Assembly (NCBI GenBank): GCA_946965045.2
Contig: OX337232.1
Coordinates: 3,224,001-3,288,000 of the forward strand
Direction of reading: 5' to 3'
DNA: 64,000 nucleotides
From: Epithemia pelagica
Lineage: Eukaryota > Bacillariophyta > Bacillariophyceae > Surirellales > Surirellaceae
The notes under the pieces were generated by a model. That model searched no databases and was not told where the DNA came from. It saw only the letters and a list, made by a program, of their open reading frames with translations. Position 1 is the first letter of the stretch, and each line of letters opens with the position of its first letter. This document shows, piece after piece, positions 49,401-59,600 of the stretch. A program made the translations under genes and the position numbers.

Positions 49401-52400
49401 ATCATCCAATAGAACATTGGCATGAGAAGCTACCGCGCTGTCGACGCAAGAGAAAACAGTTTTTACAGACTGGAGATTCAAAAGGCAGGAATGAATTTTT
49501 GAAAATTCCACGCCGTACTTGGGAAATGAACGTAGCATCTTCTCAAGACGCCGTGCGACTTTTTCAGTTTCATGCTGAACTTTACTGACAGCGTCGGTAC
49601 CCAAGGAGCGAAGATCTTTCTGATCAATGTGATCTTTGAGCCATATTGCTTCTTTGGCAGCTTGAACTATTTCTGCGATATTCTTGCAAACCATGACAAT
49701 CGAATGTTCAACCACGTCGACTGCTGATATACAAAGAGAGATTGTCTGAATTTTCCCATGAAGCTTGATAATCAATGATTTTGTCTTGCATAACACGTCT
49801 TGATAATGCGGATATGCTGCGACTTTCGATTTTAGTTCTTTTGCAAAGTGAACACGTGGTAGAGGTAGTACGGCGAAAGCATCGATTGCTTCAAGCGATG
49901 TCGAGTTGCACGAAAGGTCGAGAAGAAGCGCCAGGTCTTGAATGTGCATCTGTGCCACCAGGTGATCTGGAAGTTTCGAAACTCCTTCGATTGCGCTAGA
50001 AAGACTCTTACAGGTCTCTTCCAAAATCCGAAGGGCATCGTGCTGATGTTCAATGATACGTTCAGCTAGGCACGGCAAGTCGACCTCCACTTTCAGGAAA
50101 CCCATGAAAAGAACCAGCTCGTTAGAAAGAGTCTTCGAAAGTGACGTTGCCATTTCCAAGGAGTTTTTATGTGCATCACATTCATGAGATATTCTGAAAG
50201 CACACTGTAATAGACACTTGTTTAGCTTTCTCGTGAGACTGCACACGAGCTCAGCAAGCTCGTCGCATCCGCAGTTCTGGTGCCACGAAAAAAAACTTAT
50301 CACTCGTTCCATGATATTCATTTTATTCCCATCTTCCAAGACTGTCTGCCAGGACATCCAATTTTCTGCTCTGGCGACATCATTCAGAATTTCCGAGCAG
50401 TGTTTCAAACCCCCTCTATCGAGTCTCGTCAGAAAGTGCTTGCATGCTTTTGCCGCCTTCTGTAGTTTACTTTCAAACTGTGATGCCTGGTCGCGGAAAG
50501 ACTCTGACAAATCTCTTGCAGATGCTTGAATATGGTAGATGTACTTCCTCTCTTCATTCAAACCATCTTGAAACACTGGTGACCATTTCGATAAGATATC
50601 GTACACCCTTTCAATATGAGAAAAGCGCTTAATAAGACCCGACAGGTCTTTATCCGCGTTGTTCAAATCCACGTTGGCATGTTCTTGAATGTCTGAGAGT
50701 TGTTTCTTTCCCTCCCGTGTTGCTCGTTGGAGATTTTCAACGAGTGTATTCTCGAACACAATCACAACTTTGTGGAGATCGTCCGTTGTTTCGATATTCT
50801 CCAAGACTAAACTGTGCGGTTTTTCACATACAAGAAGCAGAAGCATCCGATGCTCTTTCAATTCGTTGACAAGCACATTTGAAGGCAAAAGGTTGAAATT
50901 CTGTTCTCTGGAATTTTCGACGAGGACTGCCTTGGACGTATTGATTCGCTCCACGACTACGTCAAAAAGCTGGTGATACTGCGTCTCCAAAGAATTTCCC
51001 TTATCGATAACTTGTTCGTGACTCGCTTGTTGTGAATTCACCTCGAAAACAGAAGAAGATAAATCTCCAAGAAAAGAAAGACAGTCAAAGAAAAGTGTGA
51101 ACTTCGGAGGGGTGCTATCAACACAGCCGCGTGCTGTTTTCACCACTGTTCCGGTCACTGACGAAAGCCGAGTTAGAACTTCAAGAATGACGCAAACGGC
51201 GCCGTCGCATCCGTAACAACCCTCCATCCTTTGCAGTACATCTTTGAGTCGAATCAATGTTTGTTTGATGACAATCTTCTTTGACAAAGTAATGTCCAAC
51301 ATGTCTCTACTCTCTGGGTTGATTTCGAGATGAAGAATATCCTTTCCGATTCGGCGGAACATCGCTTTAACAGCGTCAGTGCATGTAGCTTTAGAATCTA
51401 CGGCACTCAATTTCGCCAGAAACTTCATTTCTTCAAGTGTCTTCAGATCCTCTTGAATGACAGTGATTGTTGCAGCAAAACAAGTCGAGTCCCCATCAAA
51501 GGAATCAATTTGTGACACATGGTGATTTAACTTGTCTACGGAATGAAGAATGTCTTCACGAATAATATCTTGGGCTTCTTTTGATGCCTTTTCACCTTCT
51601 TGGAGAACAGATGCAAGATCTTTCAGAACGTGCATTCGGCTCATGGCCGCCATGTAATTTTGAGAAGCCAATTCTCCCTTGAGAAGTTTAAGATTCAACA
51701 TGAGTTGATTCTGGAGTTGACCGAGCACCATGTTTGGTAATCGGGGCGAGAAGAAGCTCTGTGGGTCATCTAGCACAATATCACTAGCAAGAAGATGAGT
51801 CAGAATGCTTGAAGGTGCTGACTCATCCCCTTGGTCCGAAAGAGACAACATGAGAGCCTTGGGCTTTGTTTTCTTGACCATATCCGTCAAAAGGGGCCGA
51901 AGCCAACTGTCCGACGAGCCCAGGTCTTGAAGCACCTTGTTCAACTTTTTGCAAATCCGTGTCTCGTCACGAGGATCCATGCTCTTGGTAAACAGATAGC
52001 GAAACGCCCCAAAGTCTTTGCAGTTACCACCTCCAGTCATTCGGACAATCGTACTCATGGTATCCTTCAATGCTTGAAATCGATCTCCCAGCGCATCGCA
52101 GCTTAGGACTACGACGGGCCGTACCGACCTGGCACCCTGCAGTGCGCGGTAAAGACCCATGGCATTGACAAGTTTCAGGACTGGACCAGCCGAGTCTCCA
52201 AAACCTGGTGAATCGATGACAAGAATGCTCTTGCCGGATTCTAGTTGGACCGGAAAGGACTGAATGGTTCTCGTAACGGAGGTACTCCCACATCCAGTTC
52301 GAAAGGCCTTGAGTTCTTCCGACGGAAACTTAGACGGTTCGTAATGATCTGAACCATCCACTTCTTGTTCGGTAAACTCGACACCCGCCAAGTGAAGCAG

Positions 52401-53285
52401 GGTCGACGTTTTACCACTTCCAGAACTTCCGATCAACAAAAGAATATCCTGGTCTTGAATGCTAGAGGCGTGTATTTGGCTCTGTTTCAATAGCTTACAT
52501 AGCTCGCAAAGATCCAATGGGAATGCTTCTTGCACCAATTTTGAGATGGAATCGAGAATCTCTTGAGCCAACAATGAATTGGGAGCTTGAAGAAAGGTAC
52601 CAAGGGTTTCGAGGGTACAAGAAAGGCCTTGAAAGTGGCTTTGGAACGTTTCTATGACAGGGATGTAGTTTTTCAACAATTCAAGGCACACCGCATTGGA
52701 ATCCGACATGGCTGGATCGGAGGCATATACACCAAGGACGGAATAAATGTTGTCAAGAGTGTCTTCCACGAACAAGGACGAGTCCTTTTCTATCTCTGAG
52801 CTGGAATTGACTGTATCTCCGTTGGCCTTCTTGATGGGTTCCTCTTTGATTGATCCGCTCGCCACACTCTTCACAGGAGAATCTTGGCTACTATGGAGCT
52901 CATCTTTCGGTATGATCTTGTTGGAGGCCTCTTCTTGTTTAAGGACAGTATGCTCATGGTATTGCACATTCTTGTCATCTTCTTCTTCATCGTCATCGTC
53001 ATCGTCTTGGTTTCTTTGAGAATCTGTGAAGGCATCCTCCATGGGATGATCTACAACCATGTTCTGGTGGTCCTTATCGTGGTTGTCAGCCAGTTCCATC
53101 TCCATGGCTTCTTCCGTGGCTTGTTTCTTCTCGTCACCCATATTCACACAAACCACAAGTTTCTCTCTCTCTCTCTCTCTCTCTCTTCGTCTGTCGCTTG
53201 GTTCACTTCTTCTTGTCTTTTGGGGTTTGGACAAAAAGTATGATCGAGCGTAGTGGGTTTTGCGGTGAAACCAGCCCAAAAACAA
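46452..53285 (-). CDS. Giant GTPase, SecA-like motor and J-domain fusion protein
   Basis: Three exons are read: 47708-53285, 47205-47634 and 46452-47162. Intron 1 (73 bp) joins in phase. Intron 2 (donor GTAAGT, acceptor TTTTACAG) leaves a 1-nt phase mismatch, so a frameshift, a sequence error or a different splice site is needed. About 2240 residues result. A P-loop GTPase-like domain lies at about 280-480 (GSSGSGKTS near 285, DSPGFGDS near 360). A long helical region follows. The SecA DEAD motor comes next (PHPAQVIAILLLL, TGEGKS near 1543, LLLDEVDVMF near 1650), and its second half is in exon 2 (GRGTDF, GRCARQGADGS). A C-terminal J domain has the HPD motif. Met49 (MGDEKK, 53141) is a likely start, since the codons before it read a CT-microsatellite. 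The role is unknown; an Hsp70-linked remodelling ATPase is possible. Confidence 0.78.
53162..53186. repeat. (CT)n microsatellite
   Basis: About 12 CT units lie upstream of the likely start codon of the giant fusion gene, read as Arg-Glu repeats if translation begins at the upstream ATG. Confidence 0.9.
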
Positions 53286-53564
53286 AGATACACATGATCA
53301 ACGTGATGCTCTACGAGCACGAGAGACCGAGCTCGTTTTGAGGTGAAAGATGAACAACGCGTGTGTGGAGGAGTGGGCCGGCGCTGGCATTTTGTTGGAA
53401 CGCGAGCACACCATCACCATTTGCGCGAAGGCTCATTTTATACGGCCTATTGTTGGTTGTCCATGGCCTTTTGTGACGTCGTCTCCATCCTGATTAGTAT
53501 GGTGGAGTCCCTCTACCCAACAATCAATAGAGCGATGTTGTTCTGGTTGTAGATGGTGGTTGTG

Positions 53565-55754
53565 TCATCGTTTGTGCTTGGGTGGCTCGGAACTGTTGTT
53601 GGAGACCTCCTCCTGTACTTGTTGTTCTTTCCAACGATGCAATTCGTCTTGAACCTGTTTCAATTCGGTTTTGCATTCAATGTATTTGGAAAAGTACTTG
53701 GTCCGTTCGTGGGAGGAATGCCACAAGAGGGCACGCATCGCATCGTCGTCTTGTTGTCGTTTGGGACTCTGGTGCAAGGCCCGTGCCAAGGTGGGCACCA
53801 CGGCCTGATCAAATTGCTCCAATCGATCCAACAGGGGTGGAATACAATCTTGCGCCCGAGTCCAGGCAACCTCATTGGTATACAAGTCTACCACAGTTGC
53901 CACAAAGTCGTCCACGGTGTCTGCCACACCACCACCAAAGGACGACAAGTCAATGGACCGTGTCGGTAATGGGTTGGACTGGCACCCGTCGCTGTCCATC
54001 GTATCGTCGTCGTTGTGGTTGTCGTTATTGTCGTCATGGTCCGAATGGTCCACCATACCGAGTCCTTCACTTCCAATCGATGTCGTGACGACGGGCAATC
54101 CATGCTTCCAGGCCTCGACAATTTTCCCCTTGAGTCCGGCCCCAAACCGAAGGGGTGCCACCAAGAGCCGGGAACCGGTCAGGACGTGCGACAAATCGGG
54201 ACAATATCCATGCCACTGAATACGATCCTGGTAGTCTTCTTGTTGTTGATGTGCTTGTTTGTAGCGTCGGTTCACGACCGGACGACGACGACGCCGACGA
54301 CGCACATGAGCACCGTAAATGTGCAATTGGACCTGGTGGGGCAAGTGGGGAGCCAGTCGAGGCCACACCACGTGTTCCAACAGGTGAATGGCATCGACAT
54401 TGGGCGCATGCCGAAAATTTCCCACAAAACACAAATCCTGACGACCGTGAAACGAGGATAACCCAAACGACGACTCGCCATTCCTAGTAGTAGTGGTCGC
54501 AGTATGCTCGTGCGCCAGAGGGAATGCGGGTCTTGTTTGGTTCTTGTTCTTGTGGTTCTCTGTTGGTGCACCTCGAGCAGAACTAGTCGTTGTACCAGAC
54601 AAGGCGGCTGGTACTTGGAGAAGGGGTGCCGTACACACTTTTTGGGGCGACACTCCAAACGACTTGGACACCAATTGGTGGGTTTCCCACGGCGAACACA
54701 CCAAGGTTACATCGCATCGATGGAGACTGGCCAATTCGCGCAACCACAATGGGTCGGATGCGGTCGGACGTTGGTGGAGCATGGTCGACGATACCAAGGG
54801 AGTTGGGTCATTGGTGTGGTTGTTCTTGGCGTCGTTGCCGTGTGGTGGTGGTTGTTCCACCAGACCTTGTCGAAGCGCCCGCAAACTATGCCAATCTTGC
54901 ATATCTAACACCATGAGTACCTTGGGGGACGACGAAGGACTGGATCCTTCCTGCTCCGTCTCGTTTCGTGCCGCAGTTGGAGTCGTTGTCCCAAAGAAGT
55001 GTTGGTAAAAGTGAAAGGAATACATTTCTTCGGCATAAAATCGATCAAAGACAATCACGACGGAGGATGGGGGCGGTGGTTCCGTTCCAGTCCTACTACT
55101 TGTGGTTGTGACTCGTGGCAAGTGTTGGTTCATCCAAGCTTGCATGGCTGTGGATTGATTGGGTGCCATGTGGACAAATTCAATACCATGGACGTGATGC
55201 AATTCTTGTTGCGTGGCCCATCGTGCCTCATCGACCGAACGGGTAGTGGTGGAGGTGGTGGTTGTCTGGATGTTGTTGTTGTCATTGTCGTTGTCGTTTG
55301 GATGGGATGGAGGCGCGGCGGCTGCCGAAAGGTAGTAGAGGCGATGGACGCCCGGTGCTTGGGCCAACCCTTGCAACAAGGCTCGTGTTCGTACGCCAGC
55401 GGCCGAAGCATGGGGTTCCGGCCACAGAGTCGAAACAAACACCACCACGGTTCCCTCGGGAAAGACGGCAGTGGTGGTCGTGCTGCTGCTGTCCTCGACG
55501 TCCTCCATTGGTTGGTTCTGGTTCTTGGTCTTGTTGTGGAACGAGTCCATCCTTGAAAGAGTTGCGGTGGGGGCGGTGGTGGAGAACCAGTGGCGATGTT
55601 TCCACCCACCAACGAATGGCCGCAGTCGCTGCTGTTGAGTGGAGGTTCTTGTTGGGATGTGTCGGATCGTTCTCCTTGCTGCTACTACTCGAAGGGGCGA
55701 CAGAATTCTACATTTGGCACTCCCACCAAACATCATCATCATCGTCATCATCAT
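53565..55754 (-). CDS. GT-B fold glycosyltransferase (GT1/GT4-like)
   Basis: It codes for 729 residues in one exon. The N-terminus is Met-rich, then Arg/Thr/Ser-rich without acids, and could be an organelle-targeting peptide. An N-terminal Rossmann-like domain follows (VVVFVSTLWPEPHASAAGVR, the usual nucleotide-sugar-transferase opening). The C-terminal donor-binding domain has CFVGNFRHAPNVDAI (about 438), HGYCPDL, and the signature APLRFGAGLKGKIVEAWKHG with GLPVV (about 530-550). Family enzymes transfer a sugar from a nucleotide sugar to glycans or lipids. Low-complexity Asn/Asp/Thr insertions are scattered through loops. The gene lies 280 bp downstream of the start of the giant fusion gene, on the same strand. 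Confidence 0.85.
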   Translation of the reverse strand: MMMTMMMMFGGSAKCRILSPLRVVAARRTIRHIPTRTSTQQQRLRPFVGGWKHRHWFSTTAPTATLSRMDSFHNKTKNQNQPMEDVEDSSSTTTTAVFPEGTVVVFVSTLWPEPHASAAGVRTRALLQGLAQAPGVHRLYYLSAAAAPPSHPNDNDNDNNNIQTTTTSTTTRSVDEARWATQQELHHVHGIEFVHMAPNQSTAMQAWMNQHLPRVTTTSSRTGTEPPPPSSVVIVFDRFYAEEMYSFHFYQHFFGTTTPTAARNETEQEGSSPSSSPKVLMVLDMQDWHSLRALRQGLVEQPPPHGNDAKNNHTNDPTPLVSSTMLHQRPTASDPLWLRELASLHRCDVTLVCSPWETHQLVSKSFGVSPQKVCTAPLLQVPAALSGTTTSSARGAPTENHKNKNQTRPAFPLAHEHTATTTTRNGESSFGLSSFHGRQDLCFVGNFRHAPNVDAIHLLEHVVWPRLAPHLPHQVQLHIYGAHVRRRRRRRPVVNRRYKQAHQQQEDYQDRIQWHGYCPDLSHVLTGSRLLVAPLRFGAGLKGKIVEAWKHGLPVVTTSIGSEGLGMVDHSDHDDNNDNHNDDDTMDSDGCQSNPLPTRSIDLSSFGGGVADTVDDFVATVVDLYTNEVAWTRAQDCIPPLLDRLEQFDQAVVPTLARALHQSPKRQQDDDAMRALLWHSSHERTKYFSKYIECKTELKQVQDELHRWKEQQVQEEVSNNSSEPPKHKR

Positions 55755-56112
55755 GGTTGGATTGCGTAGTACCTCGTCATGTCGTCGTCGTCCTCATGGT
55801 GACATGATGCGAGAACCAAAAAATCTTTCTGGTTGCATAGATCCAAAAATGAAGGAAATCGCTTTTAGATCGCGGTAGAGTCGCTTTTGAGAAGCCGTTG
55901 GTTCTGGTTGGGATCATGACTGGTCGACTCACTGTTTCATGCCATAACAAACCTCTCACGTCATCGATATCATCCAGCCCAACAGAAATCTGATTGGGAT
56001 AGGTACACGATTGTAATTCTAATCGTACAACCAGTACGTCTTCCGGCACTCAATGCGGGAACCTTCAACTTCTTTGCAATAATGTTGGTCTGCAGCAGTT
56101 CGATCGAAGTCT
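55755..56112. other. Upstream region of the glycosyltransferase gene
   Basis: No gene is seen. It holds the TCGCTTTTAGATCGC word at 55859-55873, the reverse complement of a near-copy in the TrhO/MFS promoter. It ends at the target duplication TTCCT of the second copia element. Confidence 0.5.
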
Positions 56113-56117
56113 TTCCT

Positions 56118-56640
56118 TGACAAAGGATGAAGGACTCCGGTCGTTACGACACAACAATCAAAGATACAACAAAGCGTTAGACAATTCAAGGCACCAACCA
56201 CGTAGCCAATCCCCCACGGGTCAAGGAAAAGGCCAACAACTACTAGAAGAGTAGGTAGGACACAAAGAGATGTGATGATGATGCTTTTTAGAATTGTGAG
56301 TGTTATCGTCTATGTTAGTGCTCGTTGTTGTTGTTCCCCCTTTTTCATCCATTTGTACTAGGTACGTAGAAATCTACACGCAGCATTGCTGGTTCGTGTG
56401 CATCTGACATCTAGATCGCATTCAATCGTCCCAAGATATCGCACATGTTCATGGATGATGTCTAGCTCATGTCCAAGGCCATTGAAAGCGCCTCCTATCG
56501 TATTCCCTTTTTCCCCATTGTCTAAACTACGATCTACATGTGCTAGGTGTTTGTATATTATGACGTCACAGCCAGATGAAACCACTAGGTATTGATCGTG
56601 ACTCATCGTACGATCAGTCACGGTCATCTACCTTGTGCGA
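56118..56640 (-). repeat. 3' LTR of second copia element
   Basis: On the minus strand it starts TCGCACAAGG and ends CCTTTGTCA, with imperfect inverted ends and without the usual leading TG. The tract just upstream on that strand (GAAAGGGGAG, plus positions 56641-56650) fits a polypurine primer. The gag-pol stop lies inside the LTR. A palindrome with 7-bp arms CGTGACT/AGTCACG around ATCGTACGAT lies at 56597-56622. Confidence 0.93.
56561..56568. promoter_or_regulatory. TGACGTCA (CRE/bZIP-type) site in the LTR
   Basis: This is a perfect 8-bp palindrome of the cAMP-response-element type. The same site is at 63755-63762 in the other LTR. Diatom bZIP and aureochrome factors bind TGACGT cores, so it is a plausible control site for transcription of the element; binding is not shown here. 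Confidence 0.45.
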
Positions 56641-59600
56641 CTCCCCTTTCGTCTGTCTGTCTTGTTTTGGTTCATTGATCTTATCGTTCAAAGCACTAAC
56701 ATCACCTCGCCAGAATAGCAGAGGTTTAAGGAGTGGCCATCCCGTGACAAAATCCCAATTTTTAGTCAACACGTCAGCGGGATTGGTCTTGCCATCCTTC
56801 CAGTAAAACTTGATAGCCTTCGATGCCATACACTCACGTACACGGTTGTAGCTCAGAAAATGATGGCGTTTGCTAAGGATTGAATGTGGTACCGTACTAT
56901 TGGTTACCACTGACTTGTTATCTCCGAATAGGTAGCTAGAATCTCGTAGTGGTACTCCTAGGTAGCGAAGAAAAATGCGTAGTTCCATGATTTGATCACA
57001 TGCAATCCGTGCAGAGACAAATTCAGAGCCAAAGGTTGCAGTCTCAACCGTTGCCTGTCGCTTGGAGTACCAGTCCATGGGAGTTCCATTGACTAGGTGT
57101 AGAATCCCAGATGCTGATCTCCCCGTAATCATGTCGTGCTTTAGGTTAGCATCGACATAGGTAGTTGTAACAACGGGTAGACCCTTAGGTTCCGGTGCAT
57201 CTTTTGGAACTTCCTCTCGTGCTCCATCGTAAACGCGGAACCAGTCATAGTTTTGGTCTGGCAGATTGGAGTAGTCTGGTTCATGTAGTCTAAAACGGAT
57301 TGCTCCATGATACATGCCTGCTAGGTATCCAACAACTCGTTTTGCACGTTCCAAATGGCCAATTCGTGGAGCGGCACGGAATCTAGCCAATGTCATGACG
57401 GAAGTGAAGATGTCAAAGCGACCTATAGTCACCACCCATTGCAGTTGCCCTATAATGGATTGATAGATGGCAATGTCCTTTTCTTCACATAGCTCGCTAT
57501 CATCTAATTCAGGATGATCTTGCCGGTCTAATGGAGTCTTGTACTTTTTCGGTTTGTTCCCGAATAAGATTTCATACCCTTCGAGTATCTTCTCAACGTA
57601 TCGTCTGGGGTCCCCAACCAATGTTCCATCTGGTTCTCTCTTGTATGTACACCCTAGGTGATATGCTATTGGGCCCACACCTTTGAGTTTGAATTTAAAT
57701 TTTTCAGTGAAAGTATCACAAATTTCTTTCGGGTTCTTTGCAGCAATTGCTAGGTCGTCTACATAAACTGCTATGTACTCGTAGACACCGTGCTCTTCGT
57801 TTAGCTTAAACCAGATGTCAGGTTCAATCTTGCATGGTTTAAATCCCATTTCTTGTAAGACGTCGTAGAGTTTATCATGCCATCGTGCTCCACTGGTCAC
57901 AAGTCCGTAAAGTGCCTTATCAAAAATCAAGATTTTTCCTTCCAAATCTCCAAATTCAGGACCAGCTATGATGAATAGCTTCTCCTTTGTTTGTGCTTCT
58001 AGGTAAGCATTTCCAATGTCAGCTGCCCAGATCTCCAGCTTGTTCAGTTCACTGAGGAAGATAACTAGACGTAGGCCACGTATTGATACCACTCCTGAGT
58101 AGCTTGACATAGACGGGTCTCGTATAGTCAAATGCCCATCAGCTACAAGTCTAGCTTTTCGACGTCCATCATGTTTGACATCGAAAACTAGGTGAACTCT
58201 CAACCGTTGGTATCCTTCAGGAGCATTCATAAGCTTCCCATTTTGAAAAATAGCCTTATCCCGGACTAGGAATGTCTTATATTGATGAATGACTTGATCT
58301 AGCTCCAGTTCAGTTGCTTTTGACCATAAGTTATTCTTGTTCTGAACATCTAGCAGGATAGCTTCATCATAATCCCGTGGGACTTGCACGCCAAAACGGT
58401 ACTTGATTTGCGCGCGAGAATTACGCCGGATCATCTTTTTCTTGGCTTGCTGCAAATGTCGACGGAGTGTCTTGATGAGTCGTTTTTCAGTCTTGACGTA
58501 TTTAGCTAGGTGCTTCCAGCCATCTAAGTCGAGTAGGCCATTATTCTTGGCATAGATAGCGCATAGCAAAGGATCATCACTAGCTATGAAAGAAAGAGGC
58601 TCATAGCTAGTCTCCCCATTTTCCCATTCGACAAGAACGTTGTAGCTAGATCCCTTGTAATGAGCATCAGTAGGTTTGAGAGGACCTTGATGAGCAGTGA
58701 TTTGCCGCATGCGATACTCTTGCTCAGAGAAAACAACGTCGTCAGGATCATGATCTAGATGATTGAGAAGTTCATTGTAAGTGACAATCTCACGAAGGCG
58801 ACCTTCATCATATTCCACTTCAAAACTGAGGTCTTCAAAACGTTTTCGGTCACGATAAGCTTGATCTTGGACCATAGCAACAACTAACCCACGGAAACGC
58901 TCCCCAGTTTCCAGTTTAGGGCCAAGAAATTTACGGCCAAGTAGATCATGTGGATCTATAGTAGGCATAGGAGGTGTAGATCCAGAAGAACTATCTTCAT
59001 GACGACCTCTGACATGAACTATCTCCCCTTTTTCTGGATCTAGACGTCGGTTAGGTAAAGAAGAGATAGCACTACGAATAGTAGACCGAAACAAAATCGT
59101 AGAGGTCTCATCAGTAAGGATCTTCCATGTTAATGGATCCCCAACCCCAGTACCAAAACCTACCCAACGACCTTTAGATTCATTACCAGTAGAAGGGTAA
59201 GAAGATCGATCAGGATCATAAGAAAAATAAATTGGTTCCCAGAAATAATGAGCAAGTAAGAAACTGACATCAGGAGTGGAGCCCGTCAGGCGCTCAATGG
59301 GGGTGCGACCGTTAAGCGCCGGCGAAGCAAGGTGGTTAAGCACGGTCGACGCATAGTCTAGGGCAAGTAACCAGCAGCTAGGTGGACAACCAGAGGTATT
59401 GAGAATAAGATTAGTCCAGCGCTTAAGAGTAGAGTACCGATTTTCAGCAAAATTCTGATGCTGATGATGAGGTTCAGATGTGTACTGAGAAATAAACAAA
59501 GACCGTAGGATGTCTTGTACCTTCTTAGAAACTAAAGCCTGAGCACGATCACTGATTAAAACGTCCATAGCTCCCCGTAGTCGGATATTATCCTCAAGGG

